Source: Phoronis australis (taxonomy: Eukaryota > Phoronida > Phoronidae). Taken from it: a stretch of 32,977 bases of DNA. The stretch is from positions 130,934 through 163,910 of the forward strand of contig NMRA01000108.1 in the NCBI GenBank assembly GCA_002633005.1. The letters are read 5' to 3'. Positions 18,680 through 29,325 of this stretch are shown here, in pieces. The notes below the pieces were generated by a model. That model had not been told where the DNA came from and did no database searches. It was given only the letters and a program-made list of their open reading frames with translations. Made by a program: the position numbers and the translations under genes. Each line of letters starts with the position of its first letter. Position 1 is the stretch's first letter.

Positions 18680-20508
18680 ACTACCAATGATCATTTGAAT
18701 CGAACCGATAATGACAAGCTTAAAATTTTTAACAGTGTATCTGTAACACGTGGAAAAGGAGGTGCTGTACCGACAAAAGTCATTTATCTGTTTGTGTAAC
18801 CATGAAAAGTGTTTCACCGCATGGTTGTATGGTAGCAGAATAATGGAGAATTTTAAACAAGCAATACACCTGTAAATCGGTAAAAAACCAACACCAAATG
18901 TTTTAAAGTGATGAAAACGTATTTTGATCATAAAAACAGTTACCTGGCCAGCAAGTCTGCAACCAGCCAAAGGGTGGCGCATATCACAAATATAAGCAAG
19001 CATTCAAACCGTGACGAACCAACAGTAGTTGTTTGAAGATGATTGAGATGCAGTTTCTATTTTTAGTATAGTTTGGCAGTGATTTTTTGGAAACAGTGTT
19101 CAGAAGCAAAACGTGGTAACATTGTTGGCTTAGTCTGCACTTCGACTTTACTAAGTGGAGGTGTTTTTCGTATAAATTTTATCAAAAATCGGTAACGCCA
19201 GTAACGGCTGTTCAGTCATGTGAACTTCAGGAAATGTCAGTTTACACAGAATGTAATTTTGGAGTTCAATCATTATGTCCATAACATCAAACATAACTTT
19301 TTAATTTTTAGCACTCATTGCTATATTTGAAAAGCGTCGAAGATGTCCCACTAAACAAAAGAATAGTAAAGACAATATGTGTGACATAGTTCAAGCAGCA
19401 ACTTTGCGTCTAGAAAAGAAGAAATTCCACGATAACCAAAACAACACATAGTTACCATAGTTTAAATGATCATTAGCATTGAATTGGTGGAATGGCGCTG
19501 GCACGTAATTCGAATGTCTTTATCAATTTGTTTCTTAACGTTTCATCATGAGTGTTAAGGCGTTCACTCAAACAAATCCTTTCAAAACAGAACAAACAGG
19601 CTTCAGACGACCTGTTGCACACTAATTTTGCAAAAAAATACCTGTTCAATTAAAAAAATCATTACAATTAATAATTAGATTAATACTACTTTCATGAAAC
19701 TTTGGATGCAAATACAGTTGCATCATTGTGGAATGACGTATCATTCTTCACTTACTTAAATACAGTTAATTGGATCACTGTGGAATAACGTACAATATCA
19801 TTCTTCACTTGCTTAAATACAAATAATTCATCTTGCAAAGAAGTTAATATAAAAAGACTCGTTTTAAAAACGAAAATGTGTGAATTGATGCTGTCTTCTT
19901 CGACCGGATAAAAAATTTACAGTGTATGTGCTGTTCCATTATCATAAAGTGAATGATTAGGTTTGCATGCGTTTTCTAGTTTGATATAGTTTACATTAAT
20001 CTTACATTTAATGGTAAAGCCATAACGCAAGAAAAGCATCGTTTCATTCATGGTTTCCAGTGGGACCTCAACAATAATAATAGCCAGGCAAATCATATGT
20101 GTTTCAGATGTAAGTTGTTATTGTTCCGAATGAAATATTTTGGAACACTGTGTGATTTGCATATAATGTGGAGTTATACATGTAATGTCATATTTTGTAA
20201 TCAATACATTCCATTCTTGTTTCCTAATACATGTATGTTAACAACGCTCCAAATTATATATCACAATATTTTCTTGAAGATGCAAACAGATCTCTCTCAT
20301 TTTGCAATCTTAGCCTCTGTCGCGGCTGCGTCATGAGCACGTGACACAACTCGTACGTATCTTACTCATTTCATTTCATCCTGATTCTGATTTCACATTT
20401 TTTCTTAATTGTAAAATACCGAAGCACCAGGTGAACACAAACCTACATGTACATCTCGGCGTCACAGTTCCCCCCACCACGCTACTGCATTTACGTTTAA
20501 AACAAACA
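18680..20508. other. Non-coding sequence of copy B
   Basis: The first ~700 bases match copy A (2560-3300) with moderate divergence. From about 19450 to 20508 no clear counterpart was found. It holds the short tandem repeat at 19710-19820. The open frames at 18668-19003 (minus), 20097-20336 and 20341-20535 show no domain. Confidence 0.55.
19710..19820. repeat. Two and a bit tandem ~50-bp units
   Basis: Units begin AAATACAG at 19710 and 19758, with a partial third at 19815. Each contains ATCA(T/C)TGTGGAAT(G/A)ACGTA and ATCATTCTTCACTT. Confidence 0.8.
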
Positions 20509-20984
20509 TTAAGTGTTCGCCCTCTTATACAGTAACTAAGATGGAGTCTATGCTTGTGCTGTCGTGTCTTAACGAACTCAACTTTACAGTATTTGGCAAC
20601 AATCTCCTACCGTGACTTTCAATCACATTCCAATATTTTGCCGAACAAGCTTTTTGGATTCCAAGTTGGACTTTTATCAACTGAAATGAAATATATCACA
20701 CTCAACAGTACAAAGAGTTAAAACTTCTTGAAAAATAAACAAACGTTAATTGTTTCATCTTTTATACACCATAACTAAGATAGATTCCATGCTTGTAGTG
20801 TCGTGTCTTAGCGAACTCAACTTTACAGTATTTGGCAACAGTTTCCTTCAATGACATTCAATCACATTCCACTGCTTTGCCGAACAAGCTTTTTGAACTC
20901 CAAGTTGGACTTTTATCAACTGAAATGAAACATATCCCACTCAACAGTATGAAGAGTTAAAACTTCTTTAAAAATAGACAAACA
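20509..20984. repeat. 237-bp tandem repeat, units 1 and 2
   Basis: Unit 1 (20509-20745) and unit 2 (20746-20984) each start at TTAA and share long stretches such as GAACTCAACTTTACAGTATT, CCGAACAAGCTTTTTG and AAGTTGGACTTTTATCAACT. A third, shorter unit resumes at 24481, after the TTAA transposon. The units are not coding. Confidence 0.9.
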
Positions 20985-21913
20985 TTAAGAGGCAGTCCAT
21001 ATAAAAACCAGTAGATTTTCAAAAATCAGTCTATACGTCAAAATTTAAAACAACTTCATTTTTTGTACATGGGTAGGCATCCTAACAAAAACCCAAATGC
21101 CAAATTTTGTGCACTCAACGACACCTAATTTCGCCGTTGGAGCATGATAACACAAAATGGCACAATTGGGCATATTAGCCGTCTCAAAAATCGCATGTTT
21201 TCAGCAACAAAAATGAGTAACATACAAAATAGATCAAAAGCTATATTTTGGTGGCTTAAATAACCAACGTATACTGTGCATAATTCTGTGCCATTTATTA
21301 AAATCTGACAGTTTTGTGCTTTACAGGGGAGATAATCCACAGACCACTTTTTGGGGCTCATTTTAGTGGCCATTTTTGTGACCTTCTTACTGCCATAAAA
21401 CACCTTGTAGCCTTATGTGACGTTTTGAACATACAGTTAAAGAGTTAGTCTTGATGACTGACTAATAAGAAATCTTGCATCAACTTTGCACTTCAGTGAA
21501 AATTGTCTTGCAATACTGTCTCTTTTCATAGTTTGGAAATGACGAGCAGTGTTTACAGACCATTTGAACAACGTTTTAGGCAAGAAGTCTGCTTTAAATA
21601 GTTATAGAAACCAAGTCTGAACTCTTTCAAATGAAAACAAGATGTTTTCCGGGTTTATTACGCGGCTAGTGTCAAAACTGAGCCCGATGACCTTTGCCAA
21701 CTGAGGGAGTCAGTTGATGTTAAGCTTGAGGATATATAAAAAAATGTACGTGTAACCGTCTTATATTCTTTCATTTCTTTTACATTATCAAGTTAATTTA
21801 AACGCTCTGAAGAACTTTTAAATGGAAATAAATGCCTTTAAGATTAAACAAGTAAGAATTGATATTTGTAATGACTGGTTTTGAGAGAAGCAAGTGCATT
21901 TTAAAAAGACTAA

Positions 21914-23178
21914 ATGGCGGACGATGTCGATGGGCTTCATGTTCCTTTAGAGTTTATTCTGCAAAAAATCCGATCAAAAAAGCTTTGTGCTTCAGTGAGT
22001 TATGTCAAAGACACCACTGAACATTTGAGATACAGGAAAGTACCTCACAAAGCAAGGCCTGTGCCAGAGTACGGACTCGTACTACCCCGAGTCGGTGAAT
22101 TTCTGACTGAACAGGACCAGTCATGGAAGAGTCAGGTAATGCTGGATGTTACCACTCTGCTCCTCCCCCCCCCCCCTGAAAGTAGCAGCCTTGTCAAATT
22201 CTACTGGCATTTCAGTTTCGAGATATGACTTTAGTGAAAGTCAGAATGGAAAGGATCTCTGTGATCGCAAGATCGCTCCACTCAAACAACATGCGAAGTA
22301 CTTTGTAGCCGAAGGTAACAATATCATAAACTTTCTAGATTTGAAAAAAGCATTACTTTCCAGTGGCCGTGTGAAAGGATGTTATGTGTATGTATGTTCA
22401 GTCAATGCAACAAAGTCTTTTCCAAAATACTAAGTTCCTGGTATAAGAACATTCCTAAATTCCCACTATTCCACCCCAGGAATTCGCGTGTGGAAATCAT
22501 TCCATGTAGGTGACGGTAAGTTCTTATAAATACTGAAAAAATGGGAAACCTATTTCTCTAAAACACACTAACATCTCTAGACATGGCGGATTTTCAACAC
22601 CAAGAGTTGAGGTTGACATTGTATCTAGTGAAGAGCCTCAACAAAAGTTCTCTTGTACCCAGCAAGGTTACTCGAAATTTTTTGCTACAGACGCAGAACT
22701 AGGTCAGCATTTGGATGTGGGTAACCACACTGAACATTTATAGAGGAAAACCACGTATGACCACATCGCACGACAGTTGTCAGAAATGCTTTCAGATGCA
22801 AGAACCGGAGCGTCATTTAAGGCAGCCTCAGAGTACTATTTGAATGAGACGATTGCTGAAGCAATACATGTAGGTTAGGCATTGAAAAAAGGTAAAAGGT
22901 CAACGAGATTTTCAGTGAAGGTTAAGAACTTTCTGACGAACATATTCGATGAAGGAGATAAGTCAGGTAAAAACTTTCACTCTCGGAAGTGCCAAAATGG
23001 AGGAACCATTACGAGAACCCACTGGGAAAGTGTTTACCTGTGATTTTAAGTGAATCGCAGATTGGTGGATTTTTTCGGGGTTGTCTGCAGAAATGTTTAT
23101 GTCGATGCTATTTCTGGTGAAGATGCTGTTATGTCGTCAGATTTACTGAATGAAGTGGTAAATGAGCTCAACGTTTAG
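21914..23178 (+). pseudogene. Broken transposase-like gene with a C2H2 finger, inside the TTAA transposon
   Basis: Part 1 (ATG at 21914, 75 codons to about 22138) reads HVPLEFILQKIRSKK... and ends at a GTAATG that could be a donor. Part 2 (about 22206-22433, after a CATTTCAG that could be an acceptor) reads YDFSESQNGKDLCDRKIAP, then AEGNNIINFLDLKKAL. The Asp of CDR and Glu of AEG recall a nuclease core, but this is inference. Part 3 (about 22577-22990) holds a zinc-finger-like stretch, C-x4-YSKFF...LGQHLDVGNH, where the second Cys appears to be Tyr, then two in-frame stops and VKNFLTNIFDEGDKSG. Part 4, in shifted frames, has LSESQIGGFF and finishes at TAG 23176-23178. The gene is dead in this copy; its family is unknown to me. 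Confidence 0.6.
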
Positions 23179-23504
23179 CCTTGTTTTGTAGCATAACAAC
23201 CAGTCAAAGATATGTGATGTATGAAGTCGAGACCGTTACTTCTGTTTACTTCATGTCAGTCATGAATGAGACATTAATAAAATTGTCTCTCGTGAATTAT
23301 TTTCAATTGACTGTGAATGTGTACCTTTTTATCCCGCTGGTGACCACACTGGCAGAAATATTCAGCGTTAGGGTACCCGGTGTGTGGGGGGTACACCAGA
23401 TTTCTGACGACTGGTGGCGACTAAAATTTGTAGCAACCAGCAGGGACATTACAATATGAAGCCAAAGTTACAATGACTATTGACAAGTTGAAGGATTTTT
23501 TGCA

Positions 23505-23930
23505 CTGAACACTAGGGGGCCATATCCACCTTTGAGTGCCTTCCTTTGCCTGTGGCACGAACAAGGCAGATAGAAAACAAGAGTAAGGCAGGGGTGAGTT
23601 CAGTAACACTAGAACCTCTCTAACATTTATCCAAAACCATGTGTGCTCATTTAAAATGCATGGCAATATCTCGCGAAGTCTTGAATTATAGCAAGGTCCT
23701 CGTGTTACTGTTTTTATACTAGATGCGTCTTCAGTCTCCACGTAAACAAAGGCAGCGCCATCTATCATTTTGAAGCACGCATGCCAGTTGATTTACGTAC
23801 ATATTTTTTGTAATCATCAATGCCGTTTTCAGAGAATGGTAATTAATAATGCTGTCTGACTTTTCTCCAAAATACAAGGTTTTTATGTCGTCGCAAGGTA
23901 ATTATGTGTTCCAAGAGCCCCCTATTGGTA
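23505..23930. repeat. Possible nested repeat with CTAGGGGGC-like ends
   Basis: CACTAGGGGGCC near 23510-23521 and GAGCCCCCTATTGG (23915-23928) are inverted relative to each other inside the TTAA transposon. GGCAGCGCCATCTATC (23751-23766) lies between them. No target duplication was found, so this may be a coincidence. Confidence 0.3.
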
Positions 23931-24480
23931 GCAGAGGCAACTGAGAACATGCGGAAGGACGGAGTGCAGTTCGTGTAATGCTTCGTACGCAAAAACTACA
24001 TTAGAGGCAAGATTTTTTATTTTAGATTATGAACAGGTTAGGAATGACTGAACAAATTATTATAAAGTCAATTTCAGGAAAGATGCGTTATGGCTGTTAC
24101 AGAGTGCCAAATTTGGCCGAAAATGGCTTCAGTGAAAACCTGAAAAATAGCCGTTTTTGCCTCACAAATTCAAAACGTACAAATTTAAAAATGGATTTTG
24201 AAAGTTATGCCATTAAATTATTCAGCCATTGCCCTTTCAATTCGTATAATTCATTTGTTTTGACCGTACTATACATGCTAGTAAAATGCATTCAAACATG
24301 CCTATTTCGACGCCCAATTTTGTTGCAAAATGGAGGTACAGGTCATAAAAAGAAAAATAATGAATGAAAATTCTTAAAAAGTGAGGTTTTTCTACATCTC
24401 AACAAACCAAACTCTTGTTTCAAAAAAATCTGTGATTTTGGGTATAGACTCTACCTGTTGGTTTTTATATGGAGTCACTC

Positions 24481-24665
24481 TTAATTGTTTCATCTTTTAT
24501 GTAATACACCATAACTAAGATAGATTTCATGCTTGCGAACTTAACTTTATAGTATTTGGCAACAGTTTCCTTCAATAACTTTCAATTTTTCCAATACTTT
24601 TCCAAGCTTTTGGACTCCAAGATGATATGAAATACATCGCATTCAACATTATCACGATTTAATTT
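24481..24665. repeat. 237-bp tandem repeat, unit 3 (shortened)
   Basis: Resumes exactly at the TTAA right of the transposon and carries ACACCATAACTAAGATAGAT and TTTGGCAACAGTTTCCTTCA, as in unit 2. It has several deletions and loses similarity near 24665. Confidence 0.85.
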
Positions 24666-25140
24666 TTTTACAGAATAATTTGTCCACACAACGTCTCGTA
24701 TCCATTAGTGATGGTCTTGTTCCAAAAAGTTAGAATCGGTGTTTGAAGGCAATTTACAATCTCAAAATGGGAACACGACAGGGTTGTGAGGATACCTAAC
24801 ATCTTGGACAAATCCAGAGCGTTTGTGCAAAGAAACAAAAGCAAAAGAAAGGAGCCTTGAGTACATGTATTCTTCCATCACATGTAAATTATCCTTGTCG
24901 GGTGATAAGCATTGAGTTTATTCCATCGAAAATTTCAGGCACCTGAATGACATATAATCAACGGAATGGACACCAGATGTGGTTTCTTAGGATGACGAAA
25001 TTCAAAACGCCATATCGTTATGCCTTGTTATGTCCACTGGAAAGCAATGAGGATGTCAAATATCATAAAAATGTGACTCTACTATTGTTCTACTCAAAAC
25101 AGCAAATTCATAATTGTCCCTATCCCTGAATAGATACAAG
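24666..25140. other. Non-coding sequence, nothing recognised
   Basis: AT-rich, without a clear counterpart in copy A and without a supported gene. The small open frame at 24947-25129 has no domain. Confidence 0.5.
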
Positions 25141-25850
25141 AATTCTCATGCACTGATGATTCCATAAAAATCTGACGTCACCAACCAGATTTTTTCCAAT
25201 TTGCATTCGCGTGAAGGTTATCTCAATTTCTTGTAAAAAATATTTCACGCTGACATGCTCTATAAATGGTGGTGCTCCAGGAACGAGACTGAAGCAGAGC
25301 AGGCTCCAATTTCTTTAATTTCTTCCATTCTTGGCAACTTCAAATAACTGCGATAGATGGCATTGCCCGCCTGCAAAGGTGTGTGAAAACTGTGCTACTG
25401 AATGTATTTCAGGGCAATATACTTTCCCCCATTTTGTGCAACAGAATTGGTCATCAAACCTTTCCGGTCCCTTTTATTCTCATTTAGGGGCATCTACAAA
25501 CACTGAAAATGCGATTTTTGGCCAGATAATGATTTGAGTTTCAGATAGGTGTTAAATACAAGGAACGGTTTTATGAAAAAAAATTAGACACACAAAGAGG
25601 GATCCGTCTGAAATTGCTTGATGATGTCTTGTTTTCTGAAAAAAACGTGATTAAGCGTGTCGTGGTTACTTTACAGTTAACACATGTTTTACTATCGATG
25701 CTATACTGCCAGAAGTTCGAATGCTTCATGCATAGTAAATGGCACGATATCTGGTAAAATGTATAGACGAGAAAGTTGTTGATTGTTTAAACAGTCACAA
25801 TTTTAAACTGGGCGGTTCATGGAGGTTGAGTGTCTCAGTGCATTCCTATC
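25140..25850. other. Copy B block matching copy A 4020-4640
   Basis: Shares ATTTGCATTCGC, AGAGCAGGCTCCAATTT, AAAACGTGATTAA(A/G)CGTGTC and ACATGTTTTTACTATCGA-like stretches with copy A in the same order. The open frame 25331-25537 has no conserved counterpart in copy A. Confidence 0.7.
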
Positions 25851-26540
25851 TAATTAGCTCTTGAGGGGCCTTACACGAAACACGTTAATGAGTACATCCC
25901 GGCACGCAGCAACAGCGTAGCATGTTGACTGACTTGTAAACAAAAGCAAACGACGACCGAACTTATCACAACCGAGGTAGAACAATGACTGACTCGACAG
26001 CTCTCACAGTCAGACTCTAATGAAAAGAAATTGGCGCGAAACTCTTGCCTCCCAAAACGACACTTCCGGAGTAGAGGACGAAAAATTAATCAAATTACGA
26101 AAAGCTGTAATTAAATGAAAAATGTGTCTGGGATAATCAACGAACCTTATTTTTGCTAAAAGTGACATGAAAAACTATTGCCTTCGCCTTTAAGTACCCG
26201 TGACTGCTTGTGCGAAATTGCGATTGCGTGCGCTGAAGTTAATAATTTCGAAGTACAATTACACCACTGTCTAAGATTGAAAAGTGAGTTTTTTGATATC
26301 TTTCTATAGAAAAAGCTTTACTCTCTCTGATGAAATCGTTTGTTTTCTTTTAAATGAAACTTTACTCCTGATATTAGTCCGGGGATGGAGACCAAAAACG
26401 GCGGTTTAGCTACTGTAGTTGTCCCTTCCTGGTTATCTCTTCCTGCTTGCACTAATATACTTTGACACCAAGTGAGATTTTGCCTTCGAAACACTTCATA
26501 ACATGCCCAAAACACGAGCGTTACATTACAAACACTAAAG

Positions 26541-26670
26541 CACGAGTGAAAAATAACACCGTAAAATTAAGAACGAATATACGAGTGTAAAATTACGAAC
26601 GTAAAATTATGAGCGAAAAATACAAGTCCAAAATTACGAGAGAAAAATAAAAATCCAAAATTACGAGCGT
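26541..26670. repeat. AAAATTACGAGCG minisatellite
   Basis: About six degenerate units of roughly 20 bp built around (G/C)(T/A)AAAATTACGAG(C/A)G. Confidence 0.8.
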
Positions 26671-27449
26671 ACGCCTGCTTCAGAACTCACGTGACCTACA
26701 CACCAATTTTTTATTGAAATGTCGGATGTAATTACAAGTGTAATTATGTGGGTCACTTTCACCCGAACGGCCAACGGTATACATGTATGCTACCGATCGG
26801 CCGGGTGTGCATAGAGACAGCCTCGGCAAGTAAACAGCCGGAAGTTGATAAGCACAAGCTGACCATTGTGGCAAGCTCCATCGTGGCGCTCTGAAATGCA
26901 TTCGACAGCCAAATGAGTCCCAGGATTGGCCGCTGCGAATTTCGAAAAAGTTTCTATATCTCGATAAATGCACCGTATCGACCTTTGTAATCGGTTTCAG
27001 AATTGGCCTTTTGAAAATTTTGCGTGCCGCGGCAATGCAGCAGCGTACCAGCAAGGTGTGCACGCCGCATTCGGCAGACGGTTCACGTCCCCGGCCTGTA
27101 GTTGACGACTCTTCTTGTGGCTATCTATGAGGACAGTGAGTGCTTTTTACCCACCTCCTTCCGCCGACCGGGAAATGGTGGTGCCTGCTGGCGAGTTGGC
27201 TCGAAACCAAGACTGGTTTTTTATAGCACATTCAAGTCAGGATACTGTATCGAAAACTACGGTATTTCTTCCCGCTACATTGAAATCTGTGTTAGCACCA
27301 ATGAGGTCGACGGTCGAATGCCTCTAGCGGCATTATTTATCAGTTTGCGTTTGTCGCGAGATTTAGCGAGACCACCGTTTTATACTGTTTACAGCGGTAG
27401 CTATTGAGAGATATCAGTGTCGTGTTTTGTAATATCTACGTAAATAAGA

Positions 27450-27682
27450 GTGCCTGGAAGATGTTGTGTGCCTTTATGCCACAACGAGATAGAGCGGAAC
27501 AAGTTTCCTAAGAATAATGACCTCGGGAAGAAGTGGATTGTCGCTGTCAAGCGAGTTGAACGGACACCGGGAACCGCGACCGAACGACGTTGTGACTTGT
27601 GTGTTATGAACACTTCAGAAGCGAGGACTACCGGCCAGCGGGGAAGTTTGTTGAGCAACTAATAACTGTGGCGAAAAAGTGA
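27450..27682 (+). pseudogene. THAP-domain fragment with a frameshift
   Basis: From the ATG at 27450: MPGRCCVPLC, then FPKNNDLGKKWIVAVKR. This matches the start of a THAP zinc-binding DNA-binding domain (Cys pair, FPK, and the W about 30 residues in). The remaining Cys-x2-His of the C2CH set appears in another frame, in VCYEHFRSEDYRPAGKF, and is followed by a TGA at 27680-27682. A one- or two-base indel near 27585-27605 therefore splits the domain. A segment after a good acceptor at 28381 (KKPSVPTFKK) resembles the LKxxAVPT linker that follows THAP domains. THAP domains serve host transcription factors and transposases (P, Kolobok, IS-like families). Confidence 0.68.
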
Positions 27683-28865
27683 CAACTTCGAATATTTCGA
27701 TTATGATACACCCTTACCCGTTGCGGTCAGATCAATTTTTCAGTGAAAACTTTTATTGTCATCTCGAAGGGACAGGCATGAAAGACTGCAAGGGATGACC
27801 TACATGTATTTGAACCGAGGTCAGATCATCTGTGCGTAGATTCTACGTCGGAGGCTATTTGTCAAATATTGAGAGGGATGTATTTACTTCAAAAACAGCA
27901 ACGTTATTTCTAATGTTATTGTTTTCTTTATTATTTTTTCATTTGGCTTCTGCAGTTATTACAACTCTCAACAAATGACGTAAAAGCATCTTGGTAGTGA
28001 CACGGTGCCGCAGTGACTGTGGACTGTATAGACTGTAGACCAGAAAATTTAGTGAAATGCCAGCTCCACAGTCAGAACCTAATATTATTTCATCCAAGTT
28101 TTAAAAAATTGATGATGATTGATTTTAATGTGCCAAGTTTCCAGTTGAGAATCATTACGACATCGTTAATTGTTTAATTCATTTTCCTTTCATAATTATT
28201 TCAAGGATCTAAATACTTGCAGAAAAAAGTATTGAAGAACGCGGAGGCAATGGCCTCTCATTCTCTATGACAACTGAGCACTTCCTGTCCTTACCACAAG
28301 CTCAATAATTAAACCTTGGTGAACACGTTACATTTTATGCATTTTGACCAAATGCTGAACATGTGTACCTAATTTTTTAGTTCAAGAAGCCTAGTGTCCC
28401 CACATTCAAAAAACGTTCAGCTGTCGATTCGATCAGAAGTTAGCCAGTTGTTCGTATTGCACAGTATAAGTTTTTTAAAAAATCATTTGTAATTTTTCAT
28501 TAGCAGTTTGAAGAATTTAGCACAACCTGCCATGGTTCATAATTACAAAAAATTACATCATAAAAGTGCCTATTGGCTTCAGTTAGCTTGTGTGTGATTG
28601 CTAGACTTGATAAATGTGATGATTACAAAAATTGAAAGCCAAAATGATCTAAAATGTAGTTTCAGAGGTCTTACATTTTTGTACATTCCAGTGCTATCAT
28701 ACAAGTGTTTTTTCTTCAAAAACTTGAATTACCGAGTTGGTGCTTCAATTTTTCAGATTTTGGACAAATCGCCCTGGCTTTTTTTGTTTCCACTGCCCAT
28801 ATTTTCCACATTATGGAGAAAAAATAAAAAAATGGCTAAAATCCATACGAGCAAACAAAACGCAC

Positions 28866-29052
28866 TATGGCGGCACTCAGTTCTTTGCGACAGGGAAAGG
28901 GTAACTTCATTTTCCCCCAGTCGGTCCTGCATATGGTAGTTCAGTTAGTGATCAGCAAATAATTGAGCAGAGTGGGTTGCTAGAAAAACGGGAGTTGTTT
29001 GACAGGCAGAGGTATTATAGTACAGGATCCTTCTGCAATACGAAATATAAAG
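28866..29052 (+). pseudogene. DDE_Tnp_4-like nuclease fragment
   Basis: An open stretch after the acceptor-like TTTTCCCCCAG (28920) reads YGSSVSDQQIIEQSGLLEK and ends at a donor-like G|GTAAAT (29052/29053). The block YGGxxSDxxIxxxSGLL followed by an acidic turn is typical of the middle of DDE_Tnp_4 (Harbinger/IS5-related) nucleases. Just upstream, RERVTSFSPS in another frame would fit the preceding strand, implying a frameshift. Only this short part is recognisable; with the THAP fragment 1.3 kb upstream on the same strand, it suggests one degraded THAP-DDE gene. Confidence 0.42.
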
Positions 29053-29325
29053 GTAAATATACCAAACCCCAAGAAGGGGAAGAACCAACTAGATAGTCAA
29101 ACTGGTAAAAGACAGAGAGATTGCATTTAAGCAAATTCATTTAGAGTGTGTTAAACCAAATTCTTTACAATTCTGAGAAAAAATGCCTGCGTATAAACTC
29201 CATCTAGCCGGTGAAATTATTTACATGTTTTTATGTATAACTTCAGGGAAAGCATCATTGGAAAAGATGCTTGAACTGTAATCGATGCTTTCAAAAACTG
29301 ACAATAACTAAGCATCTTCGACCCA

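Larger units (their letters stand above)
14300..18680 (-). mobile_element. Degraded APE-type LINE (non-LTR retrotransposon)
   Basis: On the minus strand, from high to low coordinate: an ORF1 with coiled coil and RNA-binding-like part, an endonuclease, a reverse transcriptase, an RT thumb region, a C-terminal Cys/His motif and a short 3' region. At least six frameshifts or stops make it inactive. Copy A has no counterpart, so it most likely inserted after the duplication. Ends are estimates: no clear target duplication or A-tail was found, although an AT-rich stretch near 14325 could be the 3' end. The clade is not assigned. Confidence 0.85.
20989..24480 (+). mobile_element. 3492-bp DNA transposon with TTAA target duplication
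   Basis: The left end begins GAGGCAGTCC and the right end finishes GGAGTCACTC. The 21-bp termini are inverted repeats with 18 matches, both containing TCCATATAAAAACC, and a shared GTCTATAC lies further in. TTAA flanks both ends (20985-20988 and 24481-24484). The empty site is visible at the unit 1/unit 2 junction of the surrounding tandem array (TTAA 20746-20749). TTAA targets are used by piggyBac and Kolobok elements. The interior gene, on the same strand, does not look like a piggyBac transposase and no THAP domain was seen in it. The superfamily is left open. Confidence 0.88.
25850..29325 (+). mobile_element. About 3.5-kb insertion in copy B carrying THAP and DDE remnants
   Basis: Copy A runs directly from the counterpart of about 25840 to that of about 29330, so this segment is an extra. 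It contains an AT-rich minisatellite (26541-26670), a CpG-richer stretch (26740-27660), a THAP domain (27450-27682) and a DDE_Tnp_4-like fragment (28866-29052). THAP plus DDE is a layout known from several DNA transposons and from host genes derived from them. AATTAG occurs next to both estimated borders (about 25852 and 29325), but no inverted repeats were found there. Borders are approximate; it could be a compound of several insertions. Confidence 0.5.

Noticed and set aside
26680-27063. 127-codon minus-strand frame upstream of the THAP fragment
   Set aside because: No domain recognised; it lies in a CpG-richer stretch where stops are rarer.
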